The notes: generated by a model from the letters alone, not told the origin. DNA of 64,000 nucleotides from Plumapathes pennacea (GCA_964036295.1 OZ038466.1:13798001-13862000), one strand, 5' to 3'. Positions 23,811 to 34,413 are shown, counted from the stretch's first letter. Numbers and translations: made by a program.

Positions 23811-24785
23811 AAAATAGGCATGTCTCATTGTGTTAGACACTCCCTTGTCAATCAGTAATTAACACAGAAATTATTCATGACAAGAATCACAGTCAGGAAA
23901 GTGTGGAGAGAGAGTTTCCGTTTCTTTGAAACCAGGTGCAGCAAAACCACTAATGATGTATTTCCGGATGTATATTCTGCAAGTGAGTGTTTGTTTATTA
24001 AATTTCACCGTTTGTAGCGGCGACTGGCAAATTGTGTTGTGTGTGACCTTTGGCACGCCGGCCGCGCGAGTTCGCACTCGCAGATGTTAGCTCAAAACTC
24101 GCAAAAATCTATCAAATATCCACTCTGCAGGCTTTAGCAGGTGTTTGAAACACTTTGGAGCTACCCGGGAAAAATTTACAGCGATTAACATCGCCAAGTG
24201 CGGCATTCGACCAGCAGGCGAATTTACGGCAAAACGTGCGAAGTCAGTGAACTTCAGAAGCTCACCGCACAGTGAAGCAGATCGATGCCACACGGTTTTA
24301 CTGCAGAATGTTGTAGGTGGAACCTTAAACTTTAATTTGATGGGCAGTGCTTCGGAATAAAGTTTCCCACTTTTTGCCAAATCCATTTTCAAAATGGTCA
24401 AAAGTGGTCCTGGTGAAACACAGCCTTGGGTAGGTCGAACATTCGGTCTCGTATTCGGCAGATGTTAGAGGCAATGAGATTTTGAACTCACCTGTGTAAA
24501 GCAAGGACTCCAAACTTCCTGATGATTCAAATTTTAAAGCTCGGGATCTTATACTTTTCACAAAGCGACTCATCGAACTTGCCTGATTTTCAGAATTCAA
24601 CAGGTGCCAAAACGGCTGACAAGGGGTCAAGGTCATTTTGTCCAATTTCGGAAGTCACGGAAATAATTCAGACGAAAGGGTTTCACTTTTGTGAGTTCCA
24701 TAGTAATGTTGACTTGTAGGGAGAAAATTAGCGAAATCCATTTGTGACCCGAAAGTCGCCGGGTGGTTTTTACAGAGACTGCCTC
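23811..24785 (-). repeat. Right inverted arm of the 8-kb element
   Basis: Inverted copy of 16798-17770. Ends CAGAGACTGCCTC, followed by TTAA. Confidence 0.85.
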
Positions 24786-24789
24786 TTAA

Positions 24790-25371
24790 AACATGTAAAT
24801 GCCAGTGAATACCGTAGTACCCTGGTTATAAGCCCTGGGCTTTTAAACTTTGAAATGGGTTTTGGGTGGGCTTATAACAAAGGAGATGGGGGTGGTGACA
24901 TAAGCAGTACAATGAAAATGTTTCAAAATAAGCTGACATTCAGTTCAGACACATGTGATAAACAATTTCAGCGGTACAACTAGAATACAATAGAATAACA
25001 GGTAGCTTGTCTTATAAGCAAAATTGGGGCTTATAACCAGCTGGATTTTACAGCACTACAAATTGTATGAAAGTACATTTGGCGCAGTTTTTGCATGACT
25101 CTTGAAAGTAATTGCTTTGATTTTGGTTTGGTTTTTTGCTACACATTCTAATTGGTGGACAGTAAGAGTTCGACCAATCAGAATGCGTAGCAAAACCAAA
25201 ACCAAAGCAGTTACTTTCGACAGTCATGCAAAAACTGCTCCAAACCAGTAATAATAATTTGTCATTGTATGATTGTCGCCATAAAAATAAACAATCTTTC
25301 CCAATTTAATAATACTTATCCAAACGCATGAACTAATCAGGCACTTATACAGACATTTGCCAGTTTGTTAC
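24790..25371. other. Intron of the Mutator-like gene with a hairpin MITE
   Basis: Intron DNA between exons 4 and 5 of the minus-strand transposase. It holds a TTATAAGCCC-rich stretch (24826-25040) and the hairpin described separately. No exon is recognised. Confidence 0.5.
25080..25242. repeat. Hairpin (foldback MITE)
   Basis: Arms TGGCGCAGTTTTTGCATGAC and GTCATGCAAAAACTGCTCCA continue inward through a TTTTGGTTTGG / CCAAAACCAAA pair to a short loop near 25165. About 163 bp. Confidence 0.8.
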
Positions 25372-27072
25372 CTTCGGGTTTGCTCAGCAAGTCTCTCCTT
25401 CTTTCTCTGGGTTCTTTTTGTCTTGACATGATCTGTTTTGTGGGCTTCCAGCTTCTTGAACTACAATTTTGAAAAAAAATACCAGCACTATTATTTAACA
25501 AACCAAATCCATGGCCATACCCCCATAATTTGTCCCTTCTTACACAACTTTGAAAAACATGTAACCGAGTGTAATACAGGTACAAATGGATGTGTTACTT
25601 CAGTGCTCTGCAAACATATCAGTCACCTTATTACACCTCATGGTATGCAAAGGCAACTAAACAAACATTTGCTGGCACGTATTAGTTGCATGCACTGCAG
25701 ACAACAATCGCATCACCACAGTGTGCATCTGATAACTGTCGTGCATAGGATGTAAACATCTTGATATGTATTTACAATATGATTTGTAAAGGATTCAATA
25801 AAATACTTACTTGATCTCTGAGTCCAGCAACCATTGGTAATCCCATTGCATCATATAGTTCAATTTCCCAATGATAATAAGGACCATAGTTTCTGTAGGA
25901 CCAGCTCATGTTGCCTTGTAACAGCCCTATGTTTGTTGACACTTCGTAGTGTAGCTGATGTAGATTAACATCTTTTGGTCGAAACTTTGACAGAACACTA
26001 AAACGAGACTCTGGCAGATTTGAGTGTCCCCTGCCCATCTCAGGGTCAATCACTTGAGAGGCCTTTTTCGCTAGCCTTTGGCACTCAATTTCATACAGCA
26101 GGGCATGAAGGGGACAAGTCACAGCAGCTCTTGTCCTGTACTCACTTCCGTCGCACTCCAGAGGGCCAACATCATCATCACTCTCATCACTTTCTTCATC
26201 AGAGTCAATGTTGCTATCTGCAAGCACTTCAGTGGTACTAGAGGTTTTTCTAATTCTGGAACCCTGATCTTTTGCCTTTGAGCACATCCCACAAGAGCAG
26301 GATTTCTGAGGATGAAAACCGCATTCCTCTGTTTCTCCTTCCTCATTGGTCCAAGAATGTATGTCCCTAGCATGGTACTTCCCCAGTTTCATCATACGCT
26401 CAGCGTACTCATTGGGGTCATTACCACATTGTTTAAGGACACAAAAATGGTTTTTCTTAGCAGATGAGCATAAAAGCATCTGTGAAGCAACCACAGGATT
26501 TTGAATGCCTTGTGCTACAGTGACACTTGACAGACTTGAACTGACTTGAGGTCTGGAAATTCCTTCAAATGCTTTTGAAGAAATCCTTGATCTACAATTC
26601 TCTTAGATTTATACTCCTTCAGGTTGTTAGAATGTGACCTCCCCACGTGTCCCCCACACAACATTACACGACTGAGATCTCCATCAGGAAAAACTGACCT
26701 AAAACAACTCCCAGAAGAATCAGCATCTTGCCAATTGATTTCGACATGCATTCCCTCCTCTTTGGCCTTGGTGAAACACAGATGAGCCAAGTGCCCTTCT
26801 GCAGCTTTGGATGTCCCTCCCCACAAATCCACATCACATATGTTGTTTGATCCCCTCATGCACAAATGGCCATAAAACAATAAAGCATTGCAAATAAAAT
26901 CAATGACAACAAAACTTGCACACTGACTGTGGAAGCCACGGATTAACCAGCAACTATCAGAAGTGGTAACTGCTCATTTCCAGCTGCCTAAAACATTGTT
27001 TTCCTTCCTCCTCATATTGTCTTTTGCATCCTCACACGCTTTGTCAAGGATAGCTTTGACATGAGGATAAGC

Positions 27073-29705
27073 AAATTCTATTACATTAGTACAATGAATA
27101 GAGACACGCGGGGTCCCGGGAGAGGAACTTTTGTTGTGCATTTATATGGAAAAGATATTATGGCCGAGTCAGTTTGCACATGACGGATCCAAGAGCTCCC
27201 TTTATTTTTCTTGCCCTCTTTTCTTCTAATTTCGGTCAAACAGATATTCACGAAAAAGTGTATTATAATAATTGAGAGAAAACAATTATCAAAGGCCCCG
27301 TAGGAATATTCTTCGTTTGCAACAACCCAGTTTTCATAGCTCCTGACTCATGCCGGGTATGATGTTTCATACGGAATAATATTTTCAATGAGTGATTTGC
27401 TTTTGCCTTGAGTGATTGTTTTTGCCGGGAGCATTTTGAACTTGCTTTCCAATGCACGTGACAGTACTTGTGTGACGCTTGCTATACAACCTGGCAACCT
27501 TGTTGAGTGAATTTTCAAGCTGACATGTTTTGTGGAGGAACTGTGTTGTCATTTTGTAATGGGATTGACTGGGGAATACCCGACATCTTAAGTAGCTGTA
27601 AGACAGCGTAATAGCCTTATCTCATCTTCCCAGCGTGTGCATCATGTTCAAGTAGCTGTAATTGAAAGCTTTTAGACTTATCTCTGCAGCACATTAAAAC
27701 ATGACACTTCCCATGATGAAATTACTTCGTATGAAAAAGCCATCTCAGACGTTACGCATCCTACATGTACAAGTCTGATCACTAATATGTTCAAGACTGC
27801 TATGCATTAAGCTTTAACGCAAAATTCTGGGTCGATACGAAATTAATCTCTATCAGAAGCTGCAGACGTTTGAATACCGTGACAACAAAGGCGTGCATCA
27901 CGCTTGTGGAGCGAACATTACGGCTTGGATAGTCAGATATCAACCTTGAGCTTTTGAAGACTTCGAGGTATTCAGTGACAAATATTCTCGATGTAATCGC
28001 CTGCCGGTCTTTCCTGCATTTGTTAAAGCGGTGTGAGTGAAAGCTAAGTAGCTGATGATTCGGGATTCCCCGTTCTATGACATTATGCTCGTGACATTTC
28101 ATTGACAGATCGTGTATCTTAATCTCGCGTGATATTTGCCTCAAACCTATTAGTAATTCAGTATCCTCAGACAATAAACAAAGAACCTTTACTGCACGCA
28201 AAACGAAGTTAAACGCCGACTGTTCGTATACACCGCGCGTTACACAAAGCCGCAGAGTTTTTGACAAAGGGAGACGCTCTGACCACAGGGAAAAGTTCAA
28301 GTTTTATCAAGTTTCGACACGTCTTCTACTACTTATTCAATGTTCTTTCACACAAATATTGCTCAGAACACATACATTGGTTGAAGCGGTATCTATAATC
28401 GAGCATTTGCAAAACACAACCCTTCGTACTTTACGGGGGTCCCGCTGGTAACACATCAAGCATTTGTGTACGGCTATTTTCAAGTCTTCCGATGCTTAAA
28501 AGCAATGCAAGCCAAAATCGCTCTTAAAGTATGGCTTCCGTGCATCCAGAAAGCCAACCGATGTTCAGTTTGGATGGGATAAAGCAGTAAGAAAAGCCTT
28601 CAATGGGAATGCAAGTTCCGAACAGATTACCCACGTAACTTTCACTGTATTGCAGCTCATACTGAGTTTCATATATTGTAACTGTTCCAGGTAGATCTGT
28701 CAGTAACAAAAAGTAGTCATCCGATGATTGCAAAAGAGTGGAATAGAGATTGTTCCCGGCATTCATAATTTCAACTAAATCCTCCGATAAACAAATAAAA
28801 TTTGTGGTTAAATATAAGAGCTGCTAGAGACATAGTTGCACATTGTCGCCCAGCATTATCTCCAAATATTGCAGCATTACCTTGACTGTACGGTGCAATG
28901 ATCGTTTTGTTTGGATCAACAACTGAAGGACCGGAATTTTTTTCTAGCGAAGCGAGATCTACCAACAGTCACTTTTTCCTCAGCCATTTCCCAATTTTCA
29001 AATAATAACGCCATCTGTTCCACTGATTGTTTGACCTTCATGGCACCGAGCCAAAATGTCGCAACAATAACATAAATGCACAGCAGAGTGAAATTTTGAT
29101 CCCAAACAAAAGTCAGATTTTCTGATGCTTTACTTGTATCAGCAGGAATAATACAAAGTAAAAGAATACAAAGTACCTTCAAGTTCACCTTCATACTAAA
29201 CAGTTCCATATATAATCCGCTATCAAGCGCTTGTCAAGAATCAAAGTTGCTTCACCGTCTTTACACAGGTTTTCGTCTTTGTATCCCGAGCGCCTTCGTT
29301 CAGCTTGTTCCTTCAAGTTCTCAAGGTTCTGGATATCAGATTCTTCGTACATTTCTGTACAGTTGTGCATAGCTATGCAGTTCATTGATAAGTTCATTGC
29401 ATTTGCTTTCATGGCTTTCAATATGGCTTTTGAGGCTGAACGGACCGACCCCAGCCAAAACCGCTCAATGAAATTTAGTGTGGGTCTACCGCAGCCGGCG
29501 TATGCGTTTGTAAGTAAGATGAGCGGTCCCTAAAATAATCCACAGAGCCAACTAAGGCAAGCAACTTGCTGTCTTCAAAATGGCGAAACTGCTCACCCAC
29601 CAAGTCACTTGATCATAGCGTTGTCACAAATCACATGATAATATAAACCAATCACCACATTTGTAACCCAGAAAAATAAAAAAATAAAAAAATCTCTCCA
29701 TTTTA
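27073..29705. mobile_element. 2.6-kb insertion with AAGC target duplication (repeat family B)
   Basis: It splits the main exon of the Mutator-like gene. AAGC occurs on both sides (27069-27072, 29706-29709). Removing the insert plus one AAGC rejoins the protein as TTQA|YPHVKAIL, the expected family sequence. No terminal inverted repeat is visible. Its right part (29610-29690) and an internal piece (28535-28570) recur at 38130-38300. It carries the protease-like pseudogene at 28524-28965. A minus-strand ORF at 27800-28300 and those at 28916-29421 are not recognised; the one from 29209 begins with a hydrophobic, signal-like segment. Confidence 0.65.
28524..28965 (-). pseudogene. Cysteine protease-like (C76/OTU-type) fragment
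   Basis: Minus-strand segment SQGNAAIFGDNAGRQCATMS resembles the active-site Cys block (GxQC) of viral-tegument-type or OTU-like ubiquitin proteases that I recall in cnidarian repeats. After a one-base frame change near 28770 it continues with MNAGNNLYSTLL...LQYSESYVGNLFG...IEGFSYC, which also fits that family. The His/Asp part is not seen. The family call is from memory and weak. It would act on ubiquitin-like substrates if it were ever functional. Confidence 0.35.
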
Positions 29706-30256
29706 AAGCTTGTGTCGTCACAAGCAATGAAGGCTTTGATAACCCTTTTATACCGAAACCTTTCATAAGAACATTGTAATAGCCTGCATATCCCCTTCCC
29801 CATATCAAGAAAGCAAGTGCAGTGGCAAGGGACACAGCATTTCTCTTAGTCTCCTTCACACACATCATGCTACTAGCATAGTGGATGGTGCTAGCACGGG
29901 AACAGCACTGGAATGTAATCTCTGTGGCACCACCAAGTCCAACCTCTTTGTGATGTACTGGAACCAATTTTCCTAAAGAAAAGTTATATTTTTGATGTGA
30001 TGTGTTGACATTTTACAGTGATTAATTTGGATGATTATTTTACACTGAAGAACTTACCATTGTTTCCACATATTCTACACTGCAACTTGCTGTTGATTTC
30101 ATCTAGGAAGTCCAGCATTTTGTGTGACATCGCCAGGTATAGACTCTCGTCTTGATGGCGGCGGTGAAGGTGCGTTTTTCACGCTCTGAAACAGAAACCG
30201 TTTAAAGTACCTGAACAACATTTTTCAACCAGCCGACCTGGCCTAGTTTACCCACA

Positions 30257-30946
30257 ATGAACGACGAGACAACACAGAGATTCGATACCATTGAAAAACT
30301 GATACTGGACCTGAAATCAACACTCACGTCAAAATACGAAGAAATTGACAAGCGACTGGAGAAAGTGATTGACAGCCAGAACTTTATATCAAACGAGTTT
30401 GACAAATTTAAGTCTATAACAGACAATGTCATGACAGACAACGTTGCCCTCAGAAAAGAGAATGACAAATTGAACGCCAAAGTAATTGCTCTGGAGAAAG
30501 ATATCAAAGCTGCACATGCTGCCACGAACGACCTCGAACAATATGGCCGTTGCTCAATGCTTGAAATAGCAGGAATCCCAAGAACATCAGAAGAAAACAC
30601 AGAACAACTGGTAATCAACTTATGCAGCAAGTTAAATCTCGAAGTTAGCTCCAAGGATATTGAAGCTGCACACAGAACCTCAACAAAGGAATCAGCGAAT
30701 ATAATAGTCATGTTCACCAACAGGAAATTACGAAATCTTGTTCTCTCCAAGAGGTCACACCTGAAGAAAGTCACTACCCATGATCTTGGCCTAATCTCCG
30801 AACGCAGTGCATCGAAGCTCTTTATCAATAAAAGCCTTAGTCATAGAAACAAGGAACTTTTTGGCGCTGCCTTGAAGATAAGAAAGGAGCAACATTACAA
30901 AATACATCTGGACACGAAATGGAAAGATTTTCCTGCGCCAAACTGA
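30257..30946 (+). CDS. LINE ORF1-like protein, 229 aa, uninterrupted
   Basis: Intact ORF in intron 1 of the Mutator-like gene, on the opposite strand. A long coiled coil at residues 1-90 is followed by the non-LTR ORF1 signature LEQYGRCSMLEIAGIPRTSE and an RRM-like part (NIIVMFTNRKLRNLVL...THDLGL...INKSLSHRNKELF). Such proteins bind RNA and act as chaperones in LINE retrotransposition. It closely parallels the ORF1 at 47344-47844. No endonuclease or reverse transcriptase follows, although LINE copies normally keep the 3' end and lose the 5' end. That makes a plain truncated LINE insertion unlikely. It may be an internally deleted copy or a captured gene. Confidence 0.65.
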   Translation: MNDETTQRFDTIEKLILDLKSTLTSKYEEIDKRLEKVIDSQNFISNEFDKFKSITDNVMTDNVALRKENDKLNAKVIALEKDIKAAHAATNDLEQYGRCSMLEIAGIPRTSEENTEQLVINLCSKLNLEVSSKDIEAAHRTSTKESANIIVMFTNRKLRNLVLSKRSHLKKVTTHDLGLISERSASKLFINKSLSHRNKELFGAALKIRKEQHYKIHLDTKWKDFPAPN

Positions 30947-31360
30947 TGATTTACATATCTCTTGAAAGATTTGAACCTAGCCTATAATGATGAATGTACA
31001 CATGGATATCAAACAGTACTGTAGTTTTCTGCGTTACCTTTGCTGCACTGGCATTCCAGCAGTCGTGTCTGTCTGCTGAGAATCACCTTGACTCGACGAC
31101 GATGGTACATACTCCATGTCAGAATCTTCCGGTTGAGTTCTTTCGAGGAAATCTGTTACTTCTTTTGATGTCTTCAGAAGTATTCGTTCGGGATCGGGAG
31201 TCCGCCATCGAAAAATTACTGACCCGTTCGGCCGTTCAGTCCTTATCACTTCCCATCCTCTGGACTCCAATTCTCCATTATCAAAAGGTAATTGGGACCC
31301 TGGGCCAGTTGCTCGGCAAGGTAGTTTCCTTTTAAGCCTTTGACTCATTTGCAGCGACAC

Positions 31361-32110
31361 AGTACAGCACAGTGAAGTAATCTAATCGATAAGTTCGTGT
31401 TGGACGCGAAGTGAAAAGAACCGCTGGTCAAGAATCTGCTGTTTCGGCGTTGCTAAGGCATGGCCATTGTGTTCGAAACCCAAACGAGTATCGAATGTTA
31501 TCTCATCGACTCGATTCTCATGATCGGCGATCTTGAGCTTCAATCGATCCCAAATGACATGACACAATATGGCGGCCACTTTGATTTTTGAATGCGTGCC
31601 ATATAACCCGTTGCACAACCCCAAACCTGTGCTGATCCGTTGTATCTGGTAAGCATTATTTCTAAGTGAGAAAGATCGGTTTGATAGTCTGGGAAGAAAT
31701 TTGGAGGGATTCACCAAATCATCCTTCCAGACAATACTGTCATTGTATACCACCGTTTCACGTACGGTGCTGTGACAATTAGCACCTGATCGTCTCATTT
31801 ATTAATTTTTGGTCATGAAACTATCCGTTCCTTGCAGTCAGGTATACAATGGCCAAAATAAATGTTTTTATGCTTATTTTTAGTACAAAAAGAAAAATCG
31901 AAGATAGGTTACATTCCAAGAGAGCTATGCCATATTACAATTTTTAAAGCTTGTTGCCATGGCGACCAGTCACGGCTTAAAAACAAACCTATCACTTCAA
32001 CATGAACATTTCTGTAAACATCAATGATTGATGTATCGCTTATACTATAGTTAATTAGATATAGATCTTGTGCCTTTATTTTATTTGCTGTAAATTGGCC
32101 TCATTTTACC
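31361..32110. other. 5' region of the Mutator-like gene up to the right TIR
   Basis: A minus-strand ORF at 31382-31798 is open but shows no recognisable motif. The rest is AT-rich and ends in the right TIR of the 17.7-kb element. It is probably promoter and 5' UTR of the minus-strand transposase. Confidence 0.35.
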
Positions 32111-32410
32111 CTTTACCCAGACCTTAATAATAGTTTGATAAAAATAAAATTAGTTTCCTGGGTGGTTTAAACATATTCTTAGTGTATAAAGGTGGCAAGT
32201 CGAGGGCAGAATGAAGCTGCTGGTTGTGTTGGGTCTGGCAAAGTTTCTTTCTTTATTATTTTAGAAATGGACCAGATGTTATAAATAACAAGTAACATTT
32301 ATTTAGTAACTGGTATTATTAGTAGAAAATAATGGTAAAACTTAAAAAATGAAAAACAACAGCAACAGTTACATGTTGGTAGGTTAAACAAAGTATACAT
32401 ACATCTTATT

Positions 32411-32539
32411 CGATGGTTTAGCGCGTAATACGGGCCGGTATTTTACGAGTTGCTCGTATTTTTCCGAGCCCCGCCGCGGGGCGAGGAAAAATGCGAGTAA
32501 CGAGTAAAATGCCGGCCCGTATTACGCGCTAAATCATCG
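32411..32539. repeat. Long GC-rich hairpin
   Basis: Arms of about 62 bp begin CGATGGTTTAGCGCGTAATA and end TATTACGCGCTAAATCATCG, meeting at GCCCCGCCGCGGGGC. Only a few mismatches. It immediately precedes the TIR element 32549-33520. Confidence 0.9.
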
Positions 32540-32548
32540 AATGAGGGA

Positions 32549-33520
32549 TTTATTATATGACTGTGACGTAGTTTTACCTTTATATAAAATATATTTCAGC
32601 AAACATAAAACAGAGACTTCGAGCAAAACTGTTTTCATTCAATCCCAGGCAAAATGTACGCACACTCATTTACACAAAGATTCACTTACAGCTTCCAATC
32701 CGGTCATCGATTTAAAAATCTTGACAGAGAAAATTAAAGAAGTTATGCCACCAAATGATCGAAGTTCAATTCAGGTTAAATGTTCAAAGATAAATGCGCT
32801 GGAGACGAAAATGCTTGCTTCGACAGAATAAATATTCAGCGAACAAACGTGCTTCGAGCGGTTGAAATCGATCACTTCGCTTAAACTTTAACCATTTTTG
32901 TTCTTCAATAGCAAGCAGCTTTGTACTCAAAACAGGGTTTTTATTTTCTCGGAGTAGTTAAGGGATAAACACAAGAACAGAGCCAGCGAATGTGTACGTT
33001 GAAGAATCTGAAACTTTCATAACACAACTAGGATTTTTACCGCCGACACGTTGTCAAGTTATAGATTATTAACAACTCACCGATTTCCTGCCTGGTTGTA
33101 GAAAGTTTAAGACCCCTTCCAGCAAAGGAACCACTCAAACAGTGTTCGTACACGGCGAAAATCATTTTGCAGTGTTTACAGTGACGGCATCGTGCGGAAA
33201 ACTTTACGGAGTCAGAACTGCCGTTTGTCCATGGCGATTGTTCGCTTTCCACCAACTGAACTGAACAAATGAACTTGACAAATTATCCAGTAACAGTTTC
33301 TTTCGATGGAAGGGTCTTGTATCTGAAAAGTCATAGACTTTCGTTGCACCGTTTTACCTTGCACTCAGAAATATTTTTGATTCATTTGTGATACGCGCGC
33401 GTCTAAACCGGTCAAACCGGTTTTCTACAGTGTAATACGGATTTGAAGTGTAATACGCTCCCGTACCGGCACTCCGTTGCGACCTTATATGGTAAAACTA
33501 CGTCACAGTCATATAATAAA
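32549..33520. mobile_element. ~970-bp TIR element inside family A
   Basis: Ends TTTATTATATGACTGTGACG and its complement, about 30 bp of TIR with AGTTTTACC shared. A minus-strand ORF at 33255-33037 has a CRHCKHC motif but is not recognised. It may form one unit with the adjoining hairpin. Confidence 0.65.
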
Positions 33521-33765
33521 ATATATTATTTCAGAGATGCGTCATAGGCTATGAATAAGATGTAATATCATTTTAGTAGTTAGTTTTATTAGTGGAAAAT
33601 ATTTAATAATAGTTAGAAAAAATTAGAATAGTGGTTTAAACATATTCTTAGTGTACAAAGGTGGCAAGTCGAGGGCAGTATGAAGCTGCTGGCTGTGTTG
33701 GGTCTGAAAAATTTTCTTGGATAACTTTTGTTGGACTCGTAAGTCCCTGCTACCAACCTCCTATA

Positions 33766-33782
33766 ATAATGATAATAATAAC

Positions 33783-33827
<45 letters not shown>

Positions 33828-33828
33828 T
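33766..33828. repeat. (TAA)n microsatellite
   Basis: A near-perfect run of AAT/TAA triplets at the end of the family-A copy. Confidence 0.95.
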
Positions 33829-34413
33829 GATGATGAGTCTTAATTTCATAAGCTAAACACATATCATGTTACAAGATTATGAATGTAAAAAGGGGCAAAA
33901 AAAAGCAAGCTACAGTACATGAAATAGCAATAACATATACTAAAGTCTTCTAATGGAATTAAAAAGCTAACTCGTATTTAAAAATTAGGCAGTTTACAAA
34001 AGAACCCATAAAACGCTTCGTATTTACTTTTGGTTTCACGGCTGACTTTCTTCTAAGCTGGTATCTGGTGTTCTTGACCACTGGCAACATGTAATGCAGC
34101 GGGTGACCCTCTACGCCCATAGCTTTAGTGCGTTTTTTATATCTTGTTTTTCTAAAAGATCGTGGATGTCTGTGCTATATGAGATATATCTACACTTCTT
34201 ACATCTATCCTAAAAACACTGGATTGTTGTTAGTTCAGCTTCAGAGGCTCCATACACCACAAGCCCATATGAGATGTATGGTAGTACAATAGAATTGAAT
34301 AGGTAGTCAGTTTCTGTTTGATTGTTTGAAAATTATCTACAGACCTTACGTTGTTTCAAAGGTCATTTCTGACCAGATATTTAAAATGTCCAGAATAAAG
34401 GGGTTTGATAACT

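Larger units (their letters stand above)
16798..24785. mobile_element. 8-kb transposon with ~974-bp terminal inverted repeats and TTAA duplication
   Basis: The two ends begin GAGGCAGTCTCTG and remain inverted copies for about 970 bp (16798-17770 against 23811-24785), with only scattered mismatches where I compared them. TTAA flanks both sides (16794-16797, 24786-24789). The space between the arms is filled by one plus-strand gene (17858-23120) and a MITE. It is inserted in the last intron of the Mutator-like gene. The TTAA target and GAG terminus recall the Sola3 group; this must be tested against reference transposases. Confidence 0.85.
16626..31360 (-). pseudogene. Mutator-like transposase with N-terminal MBD-like exon, interrupted by two insertions
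   Basis: Exons (minus): 31360-31038, 30185-30061, 29972-25811 (split by an insert at 27073-29705), 25460-25372, 16785-16626. Joins 1/2, 2/3, 3/4 and 4/5 keep phase. Exon 1 has a domain resembling MBD (GWEVIRTERPNGSVIFRW). Exons 2-3 carry a Cys pair (LQCRICGNNG) and the Mutator-like domain: GGATEITF...ALAFLIWGRGYAGY, then INWQDADSSGS, MLCGGHVGRSH, HSKSCGCF and LSKFRPKDVNLHQLHYE. Exons 4-5 give a basic helical tail ending KILHTYGE. Breaks: in-frame TGA at the start of exon 2 and at 26974-26976, frameshifts near 26528 and 26465. Known role of the family: cut-and-paste DNA transposition in the nucleus. This is the probable transposase of the 17.7-kb element. Intron 1 contains a LINE ORF1-like gene; the last intron contains the 8-kb element. 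Confidence 0.75.
14402..32123. mobile_element. 17.7-kb TTAA-flanked transposon with MBD/Mutator-like transposase (contains nested elements)
   Basis: Left end GGTCTGGGTAAAGG at 14402; right end is its exact reverse complement, CCTTTACCCAGACC, at 32123. TTAA lies immediately outside both ends (14398-14401, 32124-32127), and the flanks join into an intact family-A unit. Contents: the 97-aa gene (+, 14697-15987), the Mutator-like transposase gene (-, 31360-16626), the 8-kb inner element (16798-24785), the AAGC-flanked insert (27073-29705) and a LINE-ORF1-like gene (+, 30257-30946). Without the two insertions the element would be about 7 kb. TTAA targets are known for Kolobok, piggyBac and Sola3; a Kolobok-like identity is my guess, not shown. 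Confidence 0.85.
32124..33765 (+). repeat. Repeat family A, right part of the interrupted copy
   Basis: It resumes the unit broken at 14401 and runs through a second unit start at about 32300. That unit is split again between 32400 and 33520 by an insertion, and continues from 33524 to the CCTCCTATAAT end near 33765. Confidence 0.8.

Noticed and set aside
28916-29421. Two minus-strand ORFs with a signal-like hydrophobic start
   Set aside because: No family recognised and frames do not connect; kept only as a remark within the 2.6-kb insert.
30202-30828. 208-aa minus-strand ORF
   Set aside because: Antisense shadow of the LINE ORF1-like gene, Ser/Leu-rich.
31382-31798. 138-aa minus-strand ORF upstream of the MBD-like exon
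   Set aside because: Open, but with no motif, no splice signals that link it to the gene, and an ordinary composition. Treated as 5' flank.
33613-33849. Tyr/Ile-rich ORFs
   Set aside because: Translation of the (TAA)n microsatellite.
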